In this document: positions 37,462 to 48,903 of the stretch, one piece after another
How the letters are laid out: every line of letters starts with the position of its first letter
How positions within the stretch are numbered: position 1 is the stretch's first letter
Made by a program: the position numbers and the translations under genes
Assembly (NCBI RefSeq): GCF_033954835.1
Contig: NZ_CP121471.1
Location: forward strand, 5,016,501-5,080,500
Length of the DNA stretch: 64,000 nucleotides
Origin: Thiorhodovibrio frisius
GTDB taxonomy: Bacteria > Pseudomonadota > Gammaproteobacteria > Chromatiales > Chromatiaceae
Reading direction: 5' to 3'
The notes under the pieces: generated by a model
What the model was told of the DNA's origin: nothing
Databases searched by the model: none
Seen by the model: the letters and a program-made list of their open reading frames with translations, nothing else

Positions 37462-37994
37462 TCCTTTGGCGTGATGGTGATTTTGACGCGCTCGTTGCCC
37501 TGCGCATTGGCGCCGGCGGTGACGCGCGCGGTGGTGCGATTGTATACGATGCGGTCATTGGCAAAGCGATCCTGACCTTGGATCAACACGGCGCGATCAA
37601 TCAAGGTGATTTCGTCGCGATCCGCATCGTATTCCATTCGTTGCGATCGCCCCAAAACCGGTTCGGTCTCGCCCTCGGGTATCTGTCGGTAGCGTGCCGG
37701 ATCGCCCACAGCAATAATAATGCGCGGCTGGCGGTTTTCACGGTGCTGGACTTCGACCTGGTCGGCAAGAATGCGCAGGGTGCCCTGCTGAATATCGACA
37801 TTACCGAAGTACCAGCTTTGCGCGGTATTGTCGTCGAATTCGACGGCATCGGCTTCGATAAACAGCGGCTGCTCCTGGTCGCTGTCGAGCGCGAAGACCG
37901 GTGCGCCAGTCAGTATTGTCAGACAGAGCAGGGTCAGGGCCAGGCTGGGGCCAGGAATATGCTTGAGTCTCATGGCAGCAATCGATTCAGTCAT
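37458..37994 (-). CDS. lptA: LPS transport periplasmic protein LptA
   Basis: Forms the periplasmic bridge that carries LPS to the outer membrane. The 178-residue product has a signal peptide ([20 protein letters not shown], cleavage near VFA-LD) and an OstA beta-jellyroll ([40 protein letters not shown]). It ends with basic and polar repeats ([12 protein letters not shown]). It overlaps lptC by 8 nt at its start; an internal ATG at 37973 would also keep the signal peptide. Confidence 0.93.
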   Translation of the reverse strand: MTESIAAMRLKHIPGPSLALTLLCLTILTGAPVFALDSDQEQPLFIEADAVEFDDNTAQSWYFGNVDIQQGTLRILADQVEVQHRENRQPRIIIAVGDPARYRQIPEGETEPVLGRSQRMEYDADRDEITLIDRAVLIQGQDRFANDRIVYNRTTARVTAGANAQGNERVKITITPKE

Positions 37995-38601
37995 GACGTT
38001 GGTCGGCGGGTGGCGGGGCTGGCGTCTCGCTTGTTACCAATCTGGAACGCACGCGTCCAACAAACTCGCCGCGCATCGGCTCACTGTACCAGAAGCGCAT
38101 GCCGTCAATGGCGGTCATGCGGTCTGCCCCGCGGTCGAGTTCGATGAAACGATCAGTTTCGGCGCGCTCATCATCCGGAAAGACCTCGATCCAGCTGGTC
38201 GCGAATGCGATGGCCTCCTGGTCGGACGCGGCGGCGCGTCGTGCACGGACTTCACCACTCAGCACGATTCGCTCATTCCCGGCGGAGATCCAGCCGCGCT
38301 CGGAGCGGATATGCCAGGGCGGAGCCTGGTCATCGTAAAGCCGCAGGCGAGGCTGGTCGAGTTCGTTACTGTCGTCATCCGGGTAATGACGCAATTGTTC
38401 GGCCCTAAGTCGACGGGCGGGCTGTCCATGAATATCGAGTTCCAGCGCGCGCACACCGTCGACGACATAGTCGGGACGCCGGCCGTCTTGCAAACCAGCG
38501 GGCGAGGCCGGTTGTTGACTGGGCTGGGCAAACCACAGCCCGAGCAGCCCGAGCAACACGAACACTGCGGCGAGTAACAACTGACGGGGTTGGGCGAACA
38601 T
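37987..38601 (-). CDS. lptC: LPS export protein LptC
   Basis: A bitopic inner-membrane protein that receives LPS from LptBFG and passes it to LptA. The 204-residue product has one N-terminal membrane helix (LLLAAVFVLLGLLGLWFAQ) and a periplasmic jellyroll (RPDYVVDGVRALELDIHGQP, RLYDDQAPPWHIRSERGWIS). The C-terminus ends in a Pro-rich polar tail. It lies between kdsC and lptA, as in E. coli, but 130 nt from kdsC. Confidence 0.92.
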   Translation of the reverse strand: MFAQPRQLLLAAVFVLLGLLGLWFAQPSQQPASPAGLQDGRRPDYVVDGVRALELDIHGQPARRLRAEQLRHYPDDDSNELDQPRLRLYDDQAPPWHIRSERGWISAGNERIVLSGEVRARRAAASDQEAIAFATSWIEVFPDDERAETDRFIELDRGADRMTAIDGMRFWYSEPMRGEFVGRVRSRLVTSETPAPPPADQRHD

Positions 38602-38730
38602 GGATGCTTACCCCGAAACAGCCGCTTTAATGACCAGGGTTAAGGTGGCCGGGATCATAAGCACTCTCCTGAAACAGCAGCTTTGCTCCTCCGGGGTGGC
38701 TGGAACCAGGAGACCGAGTATCGCCACGGC

Positions 38731-39270
38731 CTAAACCGCCTTAAGAGGTGGGAGATAACGAGCGAGCATGGGCTCGAGGGTATCCTGGGCGCGCATGATG
38801 AACTCGCAGACCTCGCGCGCCGCGCCGCGGCCGCCGGGGTTTTCCGTCTGCCAGTGGCAATGCGCCTTGACCAGCGGATGGGCATCCGCAACCGCGACGC
38901 CAAGCCCGACCTGAGACAGAATGGGGAGGTCAATCACATCGTCGCCGACATAAGCAAAGGCGCTGTCGGCAAGCTCCAAACGCGCCTTAAGTTCTTCATA
39001 GGCTGGCGTTTTATCGCGCCGCCCCTGATAGACATGGCGCACGCCGAGACTTTCCATACGCAACCGCACCACCTGAGATTGACGCCCAGTAATGACCGCC
39101 AAGCTGACGCCGGTCTGCTGGAGCATAGCCATACCGTGCCCATCGCGTGAATGAAAGGCTTTGTACTCCTGTCCATCGTCGCCGATGATCAGGCGGCCAT
39201 CGGTCAAGACGCCATCAACGTCGAAAATGACGACACGGATGGCTTTTGCCCGTTCGATTGCATCTTGCAT
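38731..39270 (-). CDS. kdsC: 3-deoxy-D-manno-octulosonate 8-phosphate phosphatase
   Basis: Dephosphorylates KDO-8-phosphate to KDO for LPS core synthesis. The 179-residue HAD-family protein has the nucleophile motif VVIFDVDGVLTDGRL (residues 13-27), motif II AVITGRQS, and motif IV VGDDVIDLPIL, with no large cap domain, as in KdsC. GAGAG lies 8 nt before the ATG. In E. coli kdsD precedes it; here kdsC is the first gene and kdsD is absent. Confidence 0.95.
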   Translation of the reverse strand: MQDAIERAKAIRVVIFDVDGVLTDGRLIIGDDGQEYKAFHSRDGHGMAMLQQTGVSLAVITGRQSQVVRLRMESLGVRHVYQGRRDKTPAYEELKARLELADSAFAYVGDDVIDLPILSQVGLGVAVADAHPLVKAHCHWQTENPGGRGAAREVCEFIMRAQDTLEPMLARYLPPLKAV

Positions 39271-39743
39271 CGGCTGACTCTCCTGGATGCGGGGCTGCTA
39301 AGTGAGCAGGTGCTTGTGTGGCAGCCAGTTTCTGGCGCAAATTGTATTTTGGGCACAGTGCTTTTTGTTGGGGTACAGGCTTTTTGGGCAACGCCTCTTG
39401 CTGGAATGGCAATGAAACAGGCCAAACGCCACCCCTGTTATCATAGCCACTGACGCTCACTGCGTCAGCATTGCGCTGCATGCGCTCGCCTTCGCTTGAC
39501 GTACCTGCAGCAAGCCCAGACAATAGCGCCTCTTCATTCAAAGCTGCCGAGAGGCTCCACAACGGCATCCTTACCGCCGGGATCCCGTGACCGCTGCCCG
39601 GTCCAAAACAGAACACTCGTTCGCTACAGCGATAATCCAATCCAGATTCTCCTCGCAGGTTCTCATGCCCAATCCTGTCAATCGCGCAAGTTTGCTGCAA
39701 GGGAACTTCCACCAATACTCCCGCTGGCCCCTGATCGCGTGAC
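39271..39743. other. Divergent intergenic region kdsC / mlaF
   Basis: About 470 bases between divergent operons. It holds a 7-bp palindrome, CTGACGC-TCACT-GCGTCAG (39450-39468), but no gene that I can support. Reverse-strand open frames here are Pro/Ala/Arg-rich and featureless. In E. coli this position carries yrbG and kdsD, which are missing. Confidence 0.5.
39450..39468. repeat. Short perfect palindrome upstream of kdsC and mlaF
   Basis: CTGACGC and GCGTCAG flank a 5-nt spacer. It could be an operator or a small hairpin. There is no T-run, so it is not a terminator. Confidence 0.5.
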
Positions 39744-40649
39744 ATGACGGCGGCCTCCATTTCTCCCTATCGTCCTCGCTTGACGCCCGATATGGCCCCC
39801 GATCCAACCCCTGATCCAACCCCGGAGGCCAGCGAGTCGGAACGCTCCGAGCCGCTGGTGCGGGTGCGGGGACTGAGCTTCCAGCGTGGCGAGCAGGTCA
39901 TTTTCGATCAGCTCGACCTTGACATCGAGCGTGGCAAGGTCACTGCCATCATGGGCCCAAGCGGTGCTGGCAAGACAACCTTGCTGAAGCTGATCGGCGG
40001 GCTGCTGCGGCCCGACGCGGGCACCATTGAGGTCGACGGGCTGGACATCGGCGCGCTGAGTCGAAACGCGCTCTTCCAGTTGCGCATCCGCATCGGCATG
40101 CTGTTTCAAAGCGGGGCGCTCTTAACGGATCTGGATGTGTTCGAGAATGTCGCCTACCCGCTGCGCGAGCATTACCGGCTGCCCGAATCAATACTGCGAC
40201 GTTTGGTGCTCATGAAGCTCGAAGCTGTCGGGCTGCGCGGCGCGGCACGGGTGATGCCAAGCGCCCTATCCGGCGGCATGGCCCGCCGGGTGGCTCTGGC
40301 GCGAGCGGTCGCACTCGACCCCATGATGATCATGTACGACGAGCCCTTCACCGGGCAGGACCCGATCTCTATGGGAGTGCTGGTCAGCCTGATCCGCCAA
40401 CTCAACGATGCCAGCGCCATGACCAGTCTGGTGGTATCACACGATGTGCGCGAGACGCTGAGCATCGCCGATTACGCTTATCTCATTGCCAATGGGCGTC
40501 TGATCAGTCAAGGCACTCCGGAGGACATCGCGCGTGAGTCCTCATCCTGGGTGCGGCAGTTCGTCGACGGGTTGCCGGACGGACCTGTGCACTTCCATTA
40601 CCCCGCCGCCGATGCGGTTGATGCCTTTCTGGAGGCGCCCCGGCGATGA
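39744..40649 (+). CDS. mlaF: Phospholipid transport ATP-binding protein MlaF
   Basis: The ATPase of the MlaFEDB complex, which moves phospholipids between the outer and inner membranes. The 301-residue product has Walker [19 protein letters not shown], signature [20 protein letters not shown], Walker [14 protein letters not shown] and H-loop [16 protein letters not shown]. The first 35 residues are a Pro/Asp/Glu-rich extension with [10 protein letters not shown] repeats, not part of the ABC fold. It overlaps mlaE by 4 nt and heads mlaFEDCB. Confidence 0.95.
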   Translation: MTAASISPYRPRLTPDMAPDPTPDPTPEASESERSEPLVRVRGLSFQRGEQVIFDQLDLDIERGKVTAIMGPSGAGKTTLLKLIGGLLRPDAGTIEVDGLDIGALSRNALFQLRIRIGMLFQSGALLTDLDVFENVAYPLREHYRLPESILRRLVLMKLEAVGLRGAARVMPSALSGGMARRVALARAVALDPMMIMYDEPFTGQDPISMGVLVSLIRQLNDASAMTSLVVSHDVRETLSIADYAYLIANGRLISQGTPEDIARESSSWVRQFVDGLPDGPVHFHYPAADAVDAFLEAPRR

Positions 40650-41449
40650 CCGACGGTCCTCTGAACGCCCCCTTGAACGCGCTCGCCGCCGTGGGGCGGG
40701 CTGTGCTCGACAGGGTCGCGCGCTTCGGGCGCGCCCATCTTTTGCTGCTCGGCATGCTGGCCGGGATGCCGTCTCTGTTGCCGCGCCCGCAACTTTTGCT
40801 CGTGCAACTTTTTGCAATTGGCGTGCTCTCGGTGCTGATTGTGGTGGTCTCCGGGCTATTTGTCGGCATGGTGCTCGGGCTACAGGGTTATTATGTGCTC
40901 TCGCAATTCGGCGCAGCGGAAAGCCTTGGGGTCATGGTGGCTGCCTCCCTGGTACGCGAGCTTGGTCCCGTGGTCACAGCCCTGCTGGTCGCGGGGCGCG
41001 CAGGCTCGGCCCTGACTGCCGAAATCGGACTGATGAAAACCACCGAGCAGCTCTCGGGGCTTGAGATGATGGCCGTCGATCCGGTCAAGCGGGTGCTGAG
41101 CCCGCGGCTGCTTGGCGGTTTTCTGTCCATGCCGCTGCTTGCCGCCCTGTTTAGTGCGGTCGGGGTACTGGGAGGCTACTTTGTTGGCGTTGGCCTTCTC
41201 GGCGTCGATTCCGGTGCCTTCTGGAGTCAGATGCAGGCAAAGATCGACTTCGAGGGGGACGTGCTCAACGGCGTCATCAAAAGCCTGGTCTTCGGTTTTG
41301 TCGTGACCTGGATCGCGCTCTTCGAGGGCTATGACGCGAGCCCAACGGCAACCGGAATCAGCCGCTCCACCACTCGTACCGTTGTCAACGCTGCCCTGGC
41401 GGTACTGGCGCTGGATTTCGTTCTCACGGCCCTGATGTTCGGAGACTAA
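40646..41449 (+). CDS. mlaE: Phospholipid transport permease MlaE
   Basis: The membrane permease of the Mla complex, 267 residues. Five or six hydrophobic segments are visible: [40 protein letters not shown] with the family motif [26 protein letters not shown]; and [20 protein letters not shown]. It includes the MlaE signature [13 protein letters not shown]. Its first 45 residues are amphipathic. The mlaD start follows directly after its stop. Confidence 0.95.
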   Translation: MTDGPLNAPLNALAAVGRAVLDRVARFGRAHLLLLGMLAGMPSLLPRPQLLLVQLFAIGVLSVLIVVVSGLFVGMVLGLQGYYVLSQFGAAESLGVMVAASLVRELGPVVTALLVAGRAGSALTAEIGLMKTTEQLSGLEMMAVDPVKRVLSPRLLGGFLSMPLLAALFSAVGVLGGYFVGVGLLGVDSGAFWSQMQAKIDFEGDVLNGVIKSLVFGFVVTWIALFEGYDASPTATGISRSTTRTVVNAALAVLALDFVLTALMFGD

Positions 41450-41923
41450 ATGATGGTCAAAACGCGTATGCTCGAGATCGCGGTCGGCGCCTTCATGGTT
41501 GCCGGCCTGGTGGCGCTGTTCTTTTTGGCGATGCACGTCAGCAACCTGAGCCAACTGACTGGTGGCGACGGTTATCGCATCATTGCCTACTTCGACAACG
41601 TCGGCAGCCTTAAGGTGCGCGCACCCGTGAGCATGTCCGGCGTGCGTGTCGGGCGGGTCGAATCCATCGTCTACGACCAGCAGCGCTTTCAAGCCGTGGT
41701 GACCATGCTGATCGAGGAGCAATTCAACGAGATTCCCACCGACACCTTCGCCAATATTTTCACCGCTGGCCTGCTGGGCGAGAAGTACATCGGACTGGAC
41801 CCGGGCGGAAGCATGGACGCCTTGGCCGATGGCGACAAGCTAGAACACACGCAATCCGCCCTGGTGCTCGAGCAGATGATCGGGCGCTTCCTGCTCAGCA
41901 AAGCCGAAGAAGGTGTGGATTGA
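41450..41923 (+). CDS. mlaD: Phospholipid transport MCE-domain protein MlaD
   Basis: A 157-residue protein with one N-terminal membrane helix (IAVGAFMVAGLVALFFLAMH) and one MCE domain (YRIIAYFDNVGSLKVRAPVS, MSGVRVGRVESIVYDQQRFQ, IFTAGLLGEKYIGLDPGG). MlaD hexamers form the periplasmic lipid channel on MlaE. Start codons at 41450 and 41453 are adjacent. It lies between mlaE and mlaC. Confidence 0.95.
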   Translation: MMVKTRMLEIAVGAFMVAGLVALFFLAMHVSNLSQLTGGDGYRIIAYFDNVGSLKVRAPVSMSGVRVGRVESIVYDQQRFQAVVTMLIEEQFNEIPTDTFANIFTAGLLGEKYIGLDPGGSMDALADGDKLEHTQSALVLEQMIGRFLLSKAEEGVD

Positions 41924-41984
41924 CGGGCGAGAGACGAGAAACAAGGGGCCGGGTGGTCAGGGTTTTGATTCACGGAGACTTGAC

Positions 41985-42593
41985 ATGAAACGAAGACAGT
42001 TTTTCGCCTTGGGCGTGCTCTTGATGACGGCAGTGTCTGCGGCCTCCTTGGCGGCGCAATCACCGTCCGATCTGGTGCGCAACACTGCGGAGTCAATGCT
42101 CTCAACGCTCGAGGCAAGGCGGGCGGAGATTGATCGCCGGCCGCAGCTGATCTACGAACTGGTCGGGCGCAATCTGGCACCGCATTTTGACTTCGAGCTC
42201 ATTACCCAATCGGCCGTCGGGAGCGACTGGCGAAAGGCGACGCCGGCGCAGCGCCAAGCCCTGGTCGATGCCTTTCGTGAGGTCCTGGTGCGTACCTATG
42301 CAACAGCCTTGCTGAAATACTCAGGTCAGGAGATCGTCTACCAGACCGCCAAGCCCGGCACGCGCGAGGGCACGGTCATAGTCCCGACCCAGGTGCGCGC
42401 ACCTGGTGCGGCTGCCATTCCGGTCGACTACCGGCTGCACAACAAGCGTGGAACCTGGAAGGTCTACGACGTAGTAATCGAAAATGTCAGCCTGATTTCC
42501 AACTATCGTGGCCAGTTCCGCTCCATTATCGGTCGCGATGGCATCGACGGCCTGATTAAGGAATTGCGCGCCAAAAGCCGCACCGCAACCTGA
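41985..42593 (+). CDS. mlaC: Phospholipid-binding periplasmic shuttle MlaC
   Basis: Carries phospholipid between MlaA at the outer membrane and MlaD. From ATG 41985 the product has 202 residues. The signal peptide MKRRQFFALGVLLMTAVSAA contains an RRxFF pattern, so Tat export is possible as well as Sec. The mature domain reads LVGRNLAPHFDFELITQSAV, RKATPAQRQALVDAFREVLV and YRGQFRSIIGRDGIDGLIKE, all typical of MlaC. The open frame begins 72 nt earlier, but the signal peptide fixes this start. GGAG lies 10 nt upstream. Confidence 0.94.
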   Translation: MKRRQFFALGVLLMTAVSAASLAAQSPSDLVRNTAESMLSTLEARRAEIDRRPQLIYELVGRNLAPHFDFELITQSAVGSDWRKATPAQRQALVDAFREVLVRTYATALLKYSGQEIVYQTAKPGTREGTVIVPTQVRAPGAAAIPVDYRLHNKRGTWKVYDVVIENVSLISNYRGQFRSIIGRDGIDGLIKELRAKSRTAT

Positions 42594-42607
42594 GCCGGGA
42601 GCGGATT

Positions 42608-44348
<1,741 letters not shown>

Positions 44349-44352
44349 CGGG

Positions 44353-45036
44353 ATGATAGCGACCAGCCGTCCAGCATCCGGGAGTCAGCCAGGGTTGAAC
44401 CAACAACTGACCATCGCGCTCTCCAAAGGGCGCATCTTCGAGCAATCCCTGCCGCTGCTAGCCGCCGCTGGCGTGCAGCCGCAAGAAGACCCCGAGACCA
44501 GTCGCAAGCTGATCCTCGACACCAACAGGCCCGAGGTCAAGCTGGTGATCATTCGCGCCAGCGACGTGCCCACCTATGTGCAATATGGCGCGGCCGATAT
44601 CGGAATCGCCGGCAAGGACGTGCTGCTTGAACATGGCGGTGATGGCCTGTACGAACCGCTCGACTTGCGCATCGCACGCTGTCGCATGATGGTCGCCGGC
44701 ATGCCCGAAGCAGTGCGTCAGCGACCGGGACGACTGCGCATCGCCACCAAATATGTCCGCTGCGCCGAGCGCTATTTCGCCACCCAGGGCAAGCAGGTTG
44801 AGATCATCAAGCTCTACGGCTCCATGGAACTCGCGCCTCTAGTCGGTCTGTCTGACCTCATTGTTGATCTGGTCGAAAGCGGCAACACGCTCAAAGCCAA
44901 TGGTCTCGTACCACTCGAACACATCTGCGACATCAGTTCGCGCCTGATCGTCAACAAGGCATCCTGGAAGATGAAACACGAGTGGGTCATGCAACTCATC
45001 AACGACATCCGCACCGCTGTTGAGGCTGATTCGTAG
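44353..45036 (+). CDS. hisG: ATP phosphoribosyltransferase, short form
   Basis: Catalyses the first step of histidine synthesis (ATP + PRPP). This is the short HisG, about 210 core residues, without the C-terminal ACT-like regulatory domain, so activity needs HisZ. HisZ is not in the window. The core reads [40 protein letters not shown] and [19 protein letters not shown]. The start is uncertain: ATG 44353 (227 residues) or TTG 44395 ([12 protein letters not shown]), where GGAG lies 10 nt upstream and the family start fits better. It follows the murA stop by 4 nt. Confidence 0.94.
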   Translation: MIATSRPASGSQPGLNQQLTIALSKGRIFEQSLPLLAAAGVQPQEDPETSRKLILDTNRPEVKLVIIRASDVPTYVQYGAADIGIAGKDVLLEHGGDGLYEPLDLRIARCRMMVAGMPEAVRQRPGRLRIATKYVRCAERYFATQGKQVEIIKLYGSMELAPLVGLSDLIVDLVESGNTLKANGLVPLEHICDISSRLIVNKASWKMKHEWVMQLINDIRTAVEADS

Positions 45037-45190
45037 AGGCGAATTCTCGCTAAAGCCTATGCGTTTTCTGTTTCGGGCCGAGTACAAATCGCCTCGATAA
45101 AACCCGGCAACAAACTCAATCTTCGTCACAAAGGCCGCAAAGATTCTGCTAACCACTGCTGGCCACCGCTGGCCACCCGCAAAAAATACA

Positions 45191-46495
45191 ATGCTCAACA
45201 TCCAACGCCTGTCCACCACGGATTCGGACTTCAACGCCCGCCTTGATGCCCTGCTGGCCTGGGATTCGGTCTCGGACACGGCCGTGCAACAGCGCGTCGA
45301 CGAGATCATCCAACAGGTGCGCTCCCAGGGCGATGTCGCGCTATGCGACTACACCGCCCGCTTCGACGGCTGGCAACCCGCCAATGGCGCCGCACTGGAA
45401 TTGCCGCTGGAGCGTTTGCGCCAAGCGCTCACCGCAATCCCCGCCGCTCAGCGTGAGGCCCTTGATCTGGCCGCCTCGCGCATCCGCACTTATGCCGAAC
45501 ATCAGCGTCTGCAAAGCTGGGACTTCAAAGATACCGATGGCACCCTGCTGGGGCAAAAGATCACCCCGCTCGACCGGGTGGGCCTCTATGTGCCGGGCGG
45601 CAAGGCGGCCTATCCGTCCTCGGTACTGATGAACGCAATACCGGCCAAGGTCGCGGGCGTTGGTGAGCTCATCATGGTCGTGCCCACTCCGCGCGGGGAG
45701 TTGAACGAACTCGTACTAGCCGCAGCCGCCATTGCCGGAGTCGATCGGGTCTTTGCCCTGGGTGGCGCCCAGGCAATCGCCGCGCTGGCCTATGGCACCG
45801 AGACGGTGCCGGCAGTCGACAAGGTGGTTGGCCCCGGCAACATCTATGTCGCCACCGCCAAGCGCGCGGTGTTCGGGCAGGTTGGCATCGACATGGTTGC
45901 AGGCCCCTCCGAAATCCTGATTCTGTGCGATAGCCAGACCGATCCCGACTGGATCGCCATGGATCTCTTCTCGCAGGCAGAACACGATGAAGACGCCCAA
46001 TCCATTCTGGTGAGCTGGGATGCGGCCTATCTCGAACGGGTGTTGGCCAGCATTGAGCGGTTACTGCCAACCATGGAACGCCGGGAGATCATTACCACGG
46101 CACTGACCACGCGCGGGGCGCTCATTCTGGCGCGCGACCAGGACGATGCGGTGATGGTTGCCAACCGTATCGCGCCTGAACATCTCGAACTCTCGGTTGC
46201 AGACCCGATGGCACTGGCCGAAAAGGTTCGCCACGCCGGAGCAATTTTCATGGGCCGCCACACCGCCGAAGCCCTCGGCGACTATTGCGCCGGACCAAAC
46301 CATGTACTGCCGACCTCGCGCACCGCGCGCTTTTCATCGCCGCTGGGCGTCTATGACTTCCAGAAACGCTCCAGCCTGATTATGGCCTCGCCGACCGGCG
46401 CCGCCAGACTGGCCGGCACCGCCAGCGACCTGGCGCGCGGCGAGGGGCTGACGGCGCACGCACGCTCGGCCGAGCTGCGCGGCAATGCTCCCTGA
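45191..46495 (+). CDS. hisD: Histidinol dehydrogenase
   Basis: Oxidises L-histidinol twice with NAD+ to L-histidine, using Zn2+. The 434-residue product has the family blocks [57 protein letters not shown] and [18 protein letters not shown] (His zinc/catalytic residues), and [20 protein letters not shown]. Length is normal. It lies between hisG (154-nt gap, no gene in it) and hisC (15-nt gap). Confidence 0.97.
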   Translation: MLNIQRLSTTDSDFNARLDALLAWDSVSDTAVQQRVDEIIQQVRSQGDVALCDYTARFDGWQPANGAALELPLERLRQALTAIPAAQREALDLAASRIRTYAEHQRLQSWDFKDTDGTLLGQKITPLDRVGLYVPGGKAAYPSSVLMNAIPAKVAGVGELIMVVPTPRGELNELVLAAAAIAGVDRVFALGGAQAIAALAYGTETVPAVDKVVGPGNIYVATAKRAVFGQVGIDMVAGPSEILILCDSQTDPDWIAMDLFSQAEHDEDAQSILVSWDAAYLERVLASIERLLPTMERREIITTALTTRGALILARDQDDAVMVANRIAPEHLELSVADPMALAEKVRHAGAIFMGRHTAEALGDYCAGPNHVLPTSRTARFSSPLGVYDFQKRSSLIMASPTGAARLAGTASDLARGEGLTAHARSAELRGNAP

Positions 46496-46508
46496 CGGAA
46501 ACACCTGG

Positions 46509-46598
46509 CGATGACTGATCATCCAATCACTGACAGTTCAATGACTGGCAGCGCAATCAGCGGCAATTCAATCACAGGAAGCTCCATGACTGGCAGCC
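46509..46598 (+). repeat. Six 15-nt tandem repeats forming the hisC start
   Basis: Six consecutive 15-mers with exact period: CGATGACTGATCATC, CAATCACTGACAGTT, CAATGACTGGCAGCG, CAATCAGCGGCAATT, CAATCACAGGAAGCT and CCATGACTGGCAGCC. They begin just before the hisC ATG and encode its first 30 residues, giving a pentapeptide-periodic SMTGS/SITGS tail. Because 15 is a multiple of 3, copy changes would not shift the frame. Confidence 0.85.
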
Positions 46599-47689
46599 CG
46601 GCCCATAAATCCATGACGCCGACTGTGGATGCGCTGGTACGTCCAGCCATCCGCGCGCTACGCGCCTATCATGTGCCGGACGCCACCGGCCTGATCAAGC
46701 TCGACGCGATGGAAAACCCCTTTGCCATGCCGGACAAGCTACGCCAACCCTGGCTGGCCGCGCTGGGAGAGCAGGCACTGAATCGCTATCCCGATCCTCG
46801 GGCGAGCTTGCTACAGACCACGCTGCGCGCCACCATGGGCATACCCGCCGACATGGGGCTGGTGCTCGGCAATGGCTCCGACGAACTCATCCAGATGCTG
46901 GCGCTGGCCCTCACCGAGCCTGGACGCAAGCTGCTGTCGTTTGATCCCGGCTTCGTCATGTATCGCATGATCGCGACCTTCGCCGGACTTGACTATGTCG
47001 GCGTACCCCTGCGCGCCGAGGATTTTGCACTCGATCTGGATGCCGCACTGGCCGCCATCGAAAAACACCGGCCGATCCTGACCTTTCTCGCCTACCCCAA
47101 CAACCCCACCGGCAATCTGTTCGAGGCCGACAGCATCGCGCGCATTATCGAGGCCAGCCCGGGGCTGGTCGTGGTCGACGAGGCCTACGCGCCCTTCACC
47201 GATCACAGCTTTCTGTCGCGCCTAGGCGACTGGCCCAATCTGTTGGTGCTGCGCACGGTGTCCAAAATGGGCCTTGCCGGGCTGCGCCTCGGCTATCTGG
47301 CCGGCCCAGCGGAATGGATCGGCGAAATCGACAAAACCCGGTTGCCGTACAACATCAATGTGCTGACCCAGACCAGCGCGGTTTTTGCGCTGCGCCATGC
47401 CGAGGTCTTCGATGCTCAGACCCAGATGATCCGAACCGAGCGCGAGCGCCTGGCTGCGGCTTTAATGGCAATGAATGCCTTGCAGGTGTATCCAAGCGAG
47501 GCCAATTTTCTCCTGCTGCGGATGCCGGTGGGCTCAGCCGGACGGGTATTTGAGGGGCTCAAAAGCCAAGGCGTACTTATCAAGAACCTTGACGGCGCCC
47601 ATCCACAACTACGCGACTGCCTGCGCGTCACCGTGGGCTCTGCGGACGAAAACCAGGCATTTCTGGCCGCGCTAACGGCGGTACTCTAA
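46511..47689 (+). CDS. hisC: Histidinol-phosphate aminotransferase
   Basis: A PLP aminotransferase converting imidazole acetol phosphate to histidinol phosphate. The 392-residue product has LDAMENPFAMP at the substrate gate, LGNGSDELIQMLALALTEPG, FLAYPNNPTGNLFEADSIAR, VVDEAYAPFTDHSFLSRL, and the PLP Lys in RTVSKMGLAGLRLGYLAGP. The first 30 residues are an extra Ser/Thr/Gly/Met segment made from six 15-nt repeats. A true start at one of the later Met codons (46541, 46586 or 46613) is possible. It ends the his group. Confidence 0.95.
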   Translation: MTDHPITDSSMTGSAISGNSITGSSMTGSPAHKSMTPTVDALVRPAIRALRAYHVPDATGLIKLDAMENPFAMPDKLRQPWLAALGEQALNRYPDPRASLLQTTLRATMGIPADMGLVLGNGSDELIQMLALALTEPGRKLLSFDPGFVMYRMIATFAGLDYVGVPLRAEDFALDLDAALAAIEKHRPILTFLAYPNNPTGNLFEADSIARIIEASPGLVVVDEAYAPFTDHSFLSRLGDWPNLLVLRTVSKMGLAGLRLGYLAGPAEWIGEIDKTRLPYNINVLTQTSAVFALRHAEVFDAQTQMIRTERERLAAALMAMNALQVYPSEANFLLLRMPVGSAGRVFEGLKSQGVLIKNLDGAHPQLRDCLRVTVGSADENQAFLAALTAVL

Positions 47690-47744
47690 GCCGACTTAAT
47701 TCAGTTGTCCGCGTCCTTGCCCCCTGCCCTCGGCAGAACACCGC

Positions 47745-48800
47745 CTAACCAAAGTTAATCCGCGCCTCCAGATTCGCCGCCGAATCGGCATTGCCGAGGC
47801 ATTCATCCAGCGAAATACGTCCATCGCGGTAGAGCTTGAGCAACGCCTCGTCGAAGGTCACCATGCCTTCTTCTTTGCTTTCTGCCATCGCCTGACGCAT
47901 TTCATCCACGCGCCCCTCGCGGATCAAATCGCTGATGTGCGGGGTATTCATCAAAATCTCGATGGCCGCGACCCGCTTGCCCTCCACAGTGCGCACCAGG
48001 CGCTGGGAGATGATGGCACGCAAGTTTAGAGACAAATCCATGAACAGCGTTTTGTGCATTTCCATCGGGAACATATTAATGATGCGTTCCATGGTCTGAT
48101 AGGCATTGTTCGCATGCAGGGTAGAGATGGCCAGATGGCCAGTACCTGAGAGTTCAATGGCCGCTTCCATGGTCTCGCGGGTGCGGATCTCGCCGATCAG
48201 AATCACATCCGGTGCTTCGCGCAAGGAGCTTTTTAGCGCAGTGGCATAGTCCTTGGTGTCGATACCCAATTCGCGCTGGTTAATGATGGATTGCTTGTGC
48301 GCGTGAATATACTCAATGGGATCCTCAATGGTCAGAATATGCCCGGGTTTCGTGCTATTCCTGTGATCAATCATGGCCGCAAGGGTGGTCGATTTACCTG
48401 ATCCGGTAGCGCCCACCATCAGGATGATGCCGCGTCTATGCATCACTAGTCGCTTGAGAATCTCCGGTAGTCCAAGCTCATCAATGGTGGGTATCTTGCT
48501 GGTCAGGAAGCGAATAACCATGGCGGGGGTGCCCCGCTGGTGAAAGGCGTTAATGCGGAAGCGCCCATGCCCAGACAAGCCAATGCCAAAATCGATTTCA
48601 CGGTGATTCTCGAAGAAATCAATCTGCTCTTTTGTCAGCACTGAGTGAATGGCCGCAGTGCACATTCCAGGCTCAAAAACGGTATCGCCGATTGACTGGA
48701 TGACGCCGTCGATTTTGATCTTGACTTGGGTGCCGGCAGTAAAGAACAAATCCGATGCGCGCTTTTGCACCATCAATTTCAGGTAAGGGGTGATATCCAT
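47745..48800 (-). CDS. PilT/PilU-family twitching ATPase (PilU-like paralogue)
   Basis: A 351-residue secretion-type ATPase that would power type IV pilus retraction. Walker A GATGSGKSTTLAAMIDHRN, Asp box ILTIEDPIEYIHAHK, Walker B DVILIGEIRTRETM and His box LAISTLHANNAYQTMERIIN are intact. The N-terminal PAS-like domain (MDITPYLKLMVQKRASDLFF) is PilU-like. It is downstream of the longer pilU homologue, about 100 nt away on the same strand. PilT itself is not in the window. The exact paralogue name cannot be fixed by eye. Confidence 0.9.
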   Translation of the reverse strand: MDITPYLKLMVQKRASDLFFTAGTQVKIKIDGVIQSIGDTVFEPGMCTAAIHSVLTKEQIDFFENHREIDFGIGLSGHGRFRINAFHQRGTPAMVIRFLTSKIPTIDELGLPEILKRLVMHRRGIILMVGATGSGKSTTLAAMIDHRNSTKPGHILTIEDPIEYIHAHKQSIINQRELGIDTKDYATALKSSLREAPDVILIGEIRTRETMEAAIELSGTGHLAISTLHANNAYQTMERIINMFPMEMHKTLFMDLSLNLRAIISQRLVRTVEGKRVAAIEILMNTPHISDLIREGRVDEMRQAMAESKEEGMVTFDEALLKLYRDGRISLDECLGNADSAANLEARINFG

Positions 48801-48903
48801 AAGTGGTCCGGTTGGTTACCGCAAAAACAGCAGATTAATTCTCCGGGGCGGCCGAGGCTATGCGCGTCAGCCCTTGCAATGTGCGACCGTCGAGCAGCGC
48901 CTA

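Noticed and set aside
39215-39760. 181-codon reverse open frame in the kdsC/mlaF spacer
   Set aside because: It overlaps the starts of both flanking genes and shows no domain, signal peptide or ribosome site.
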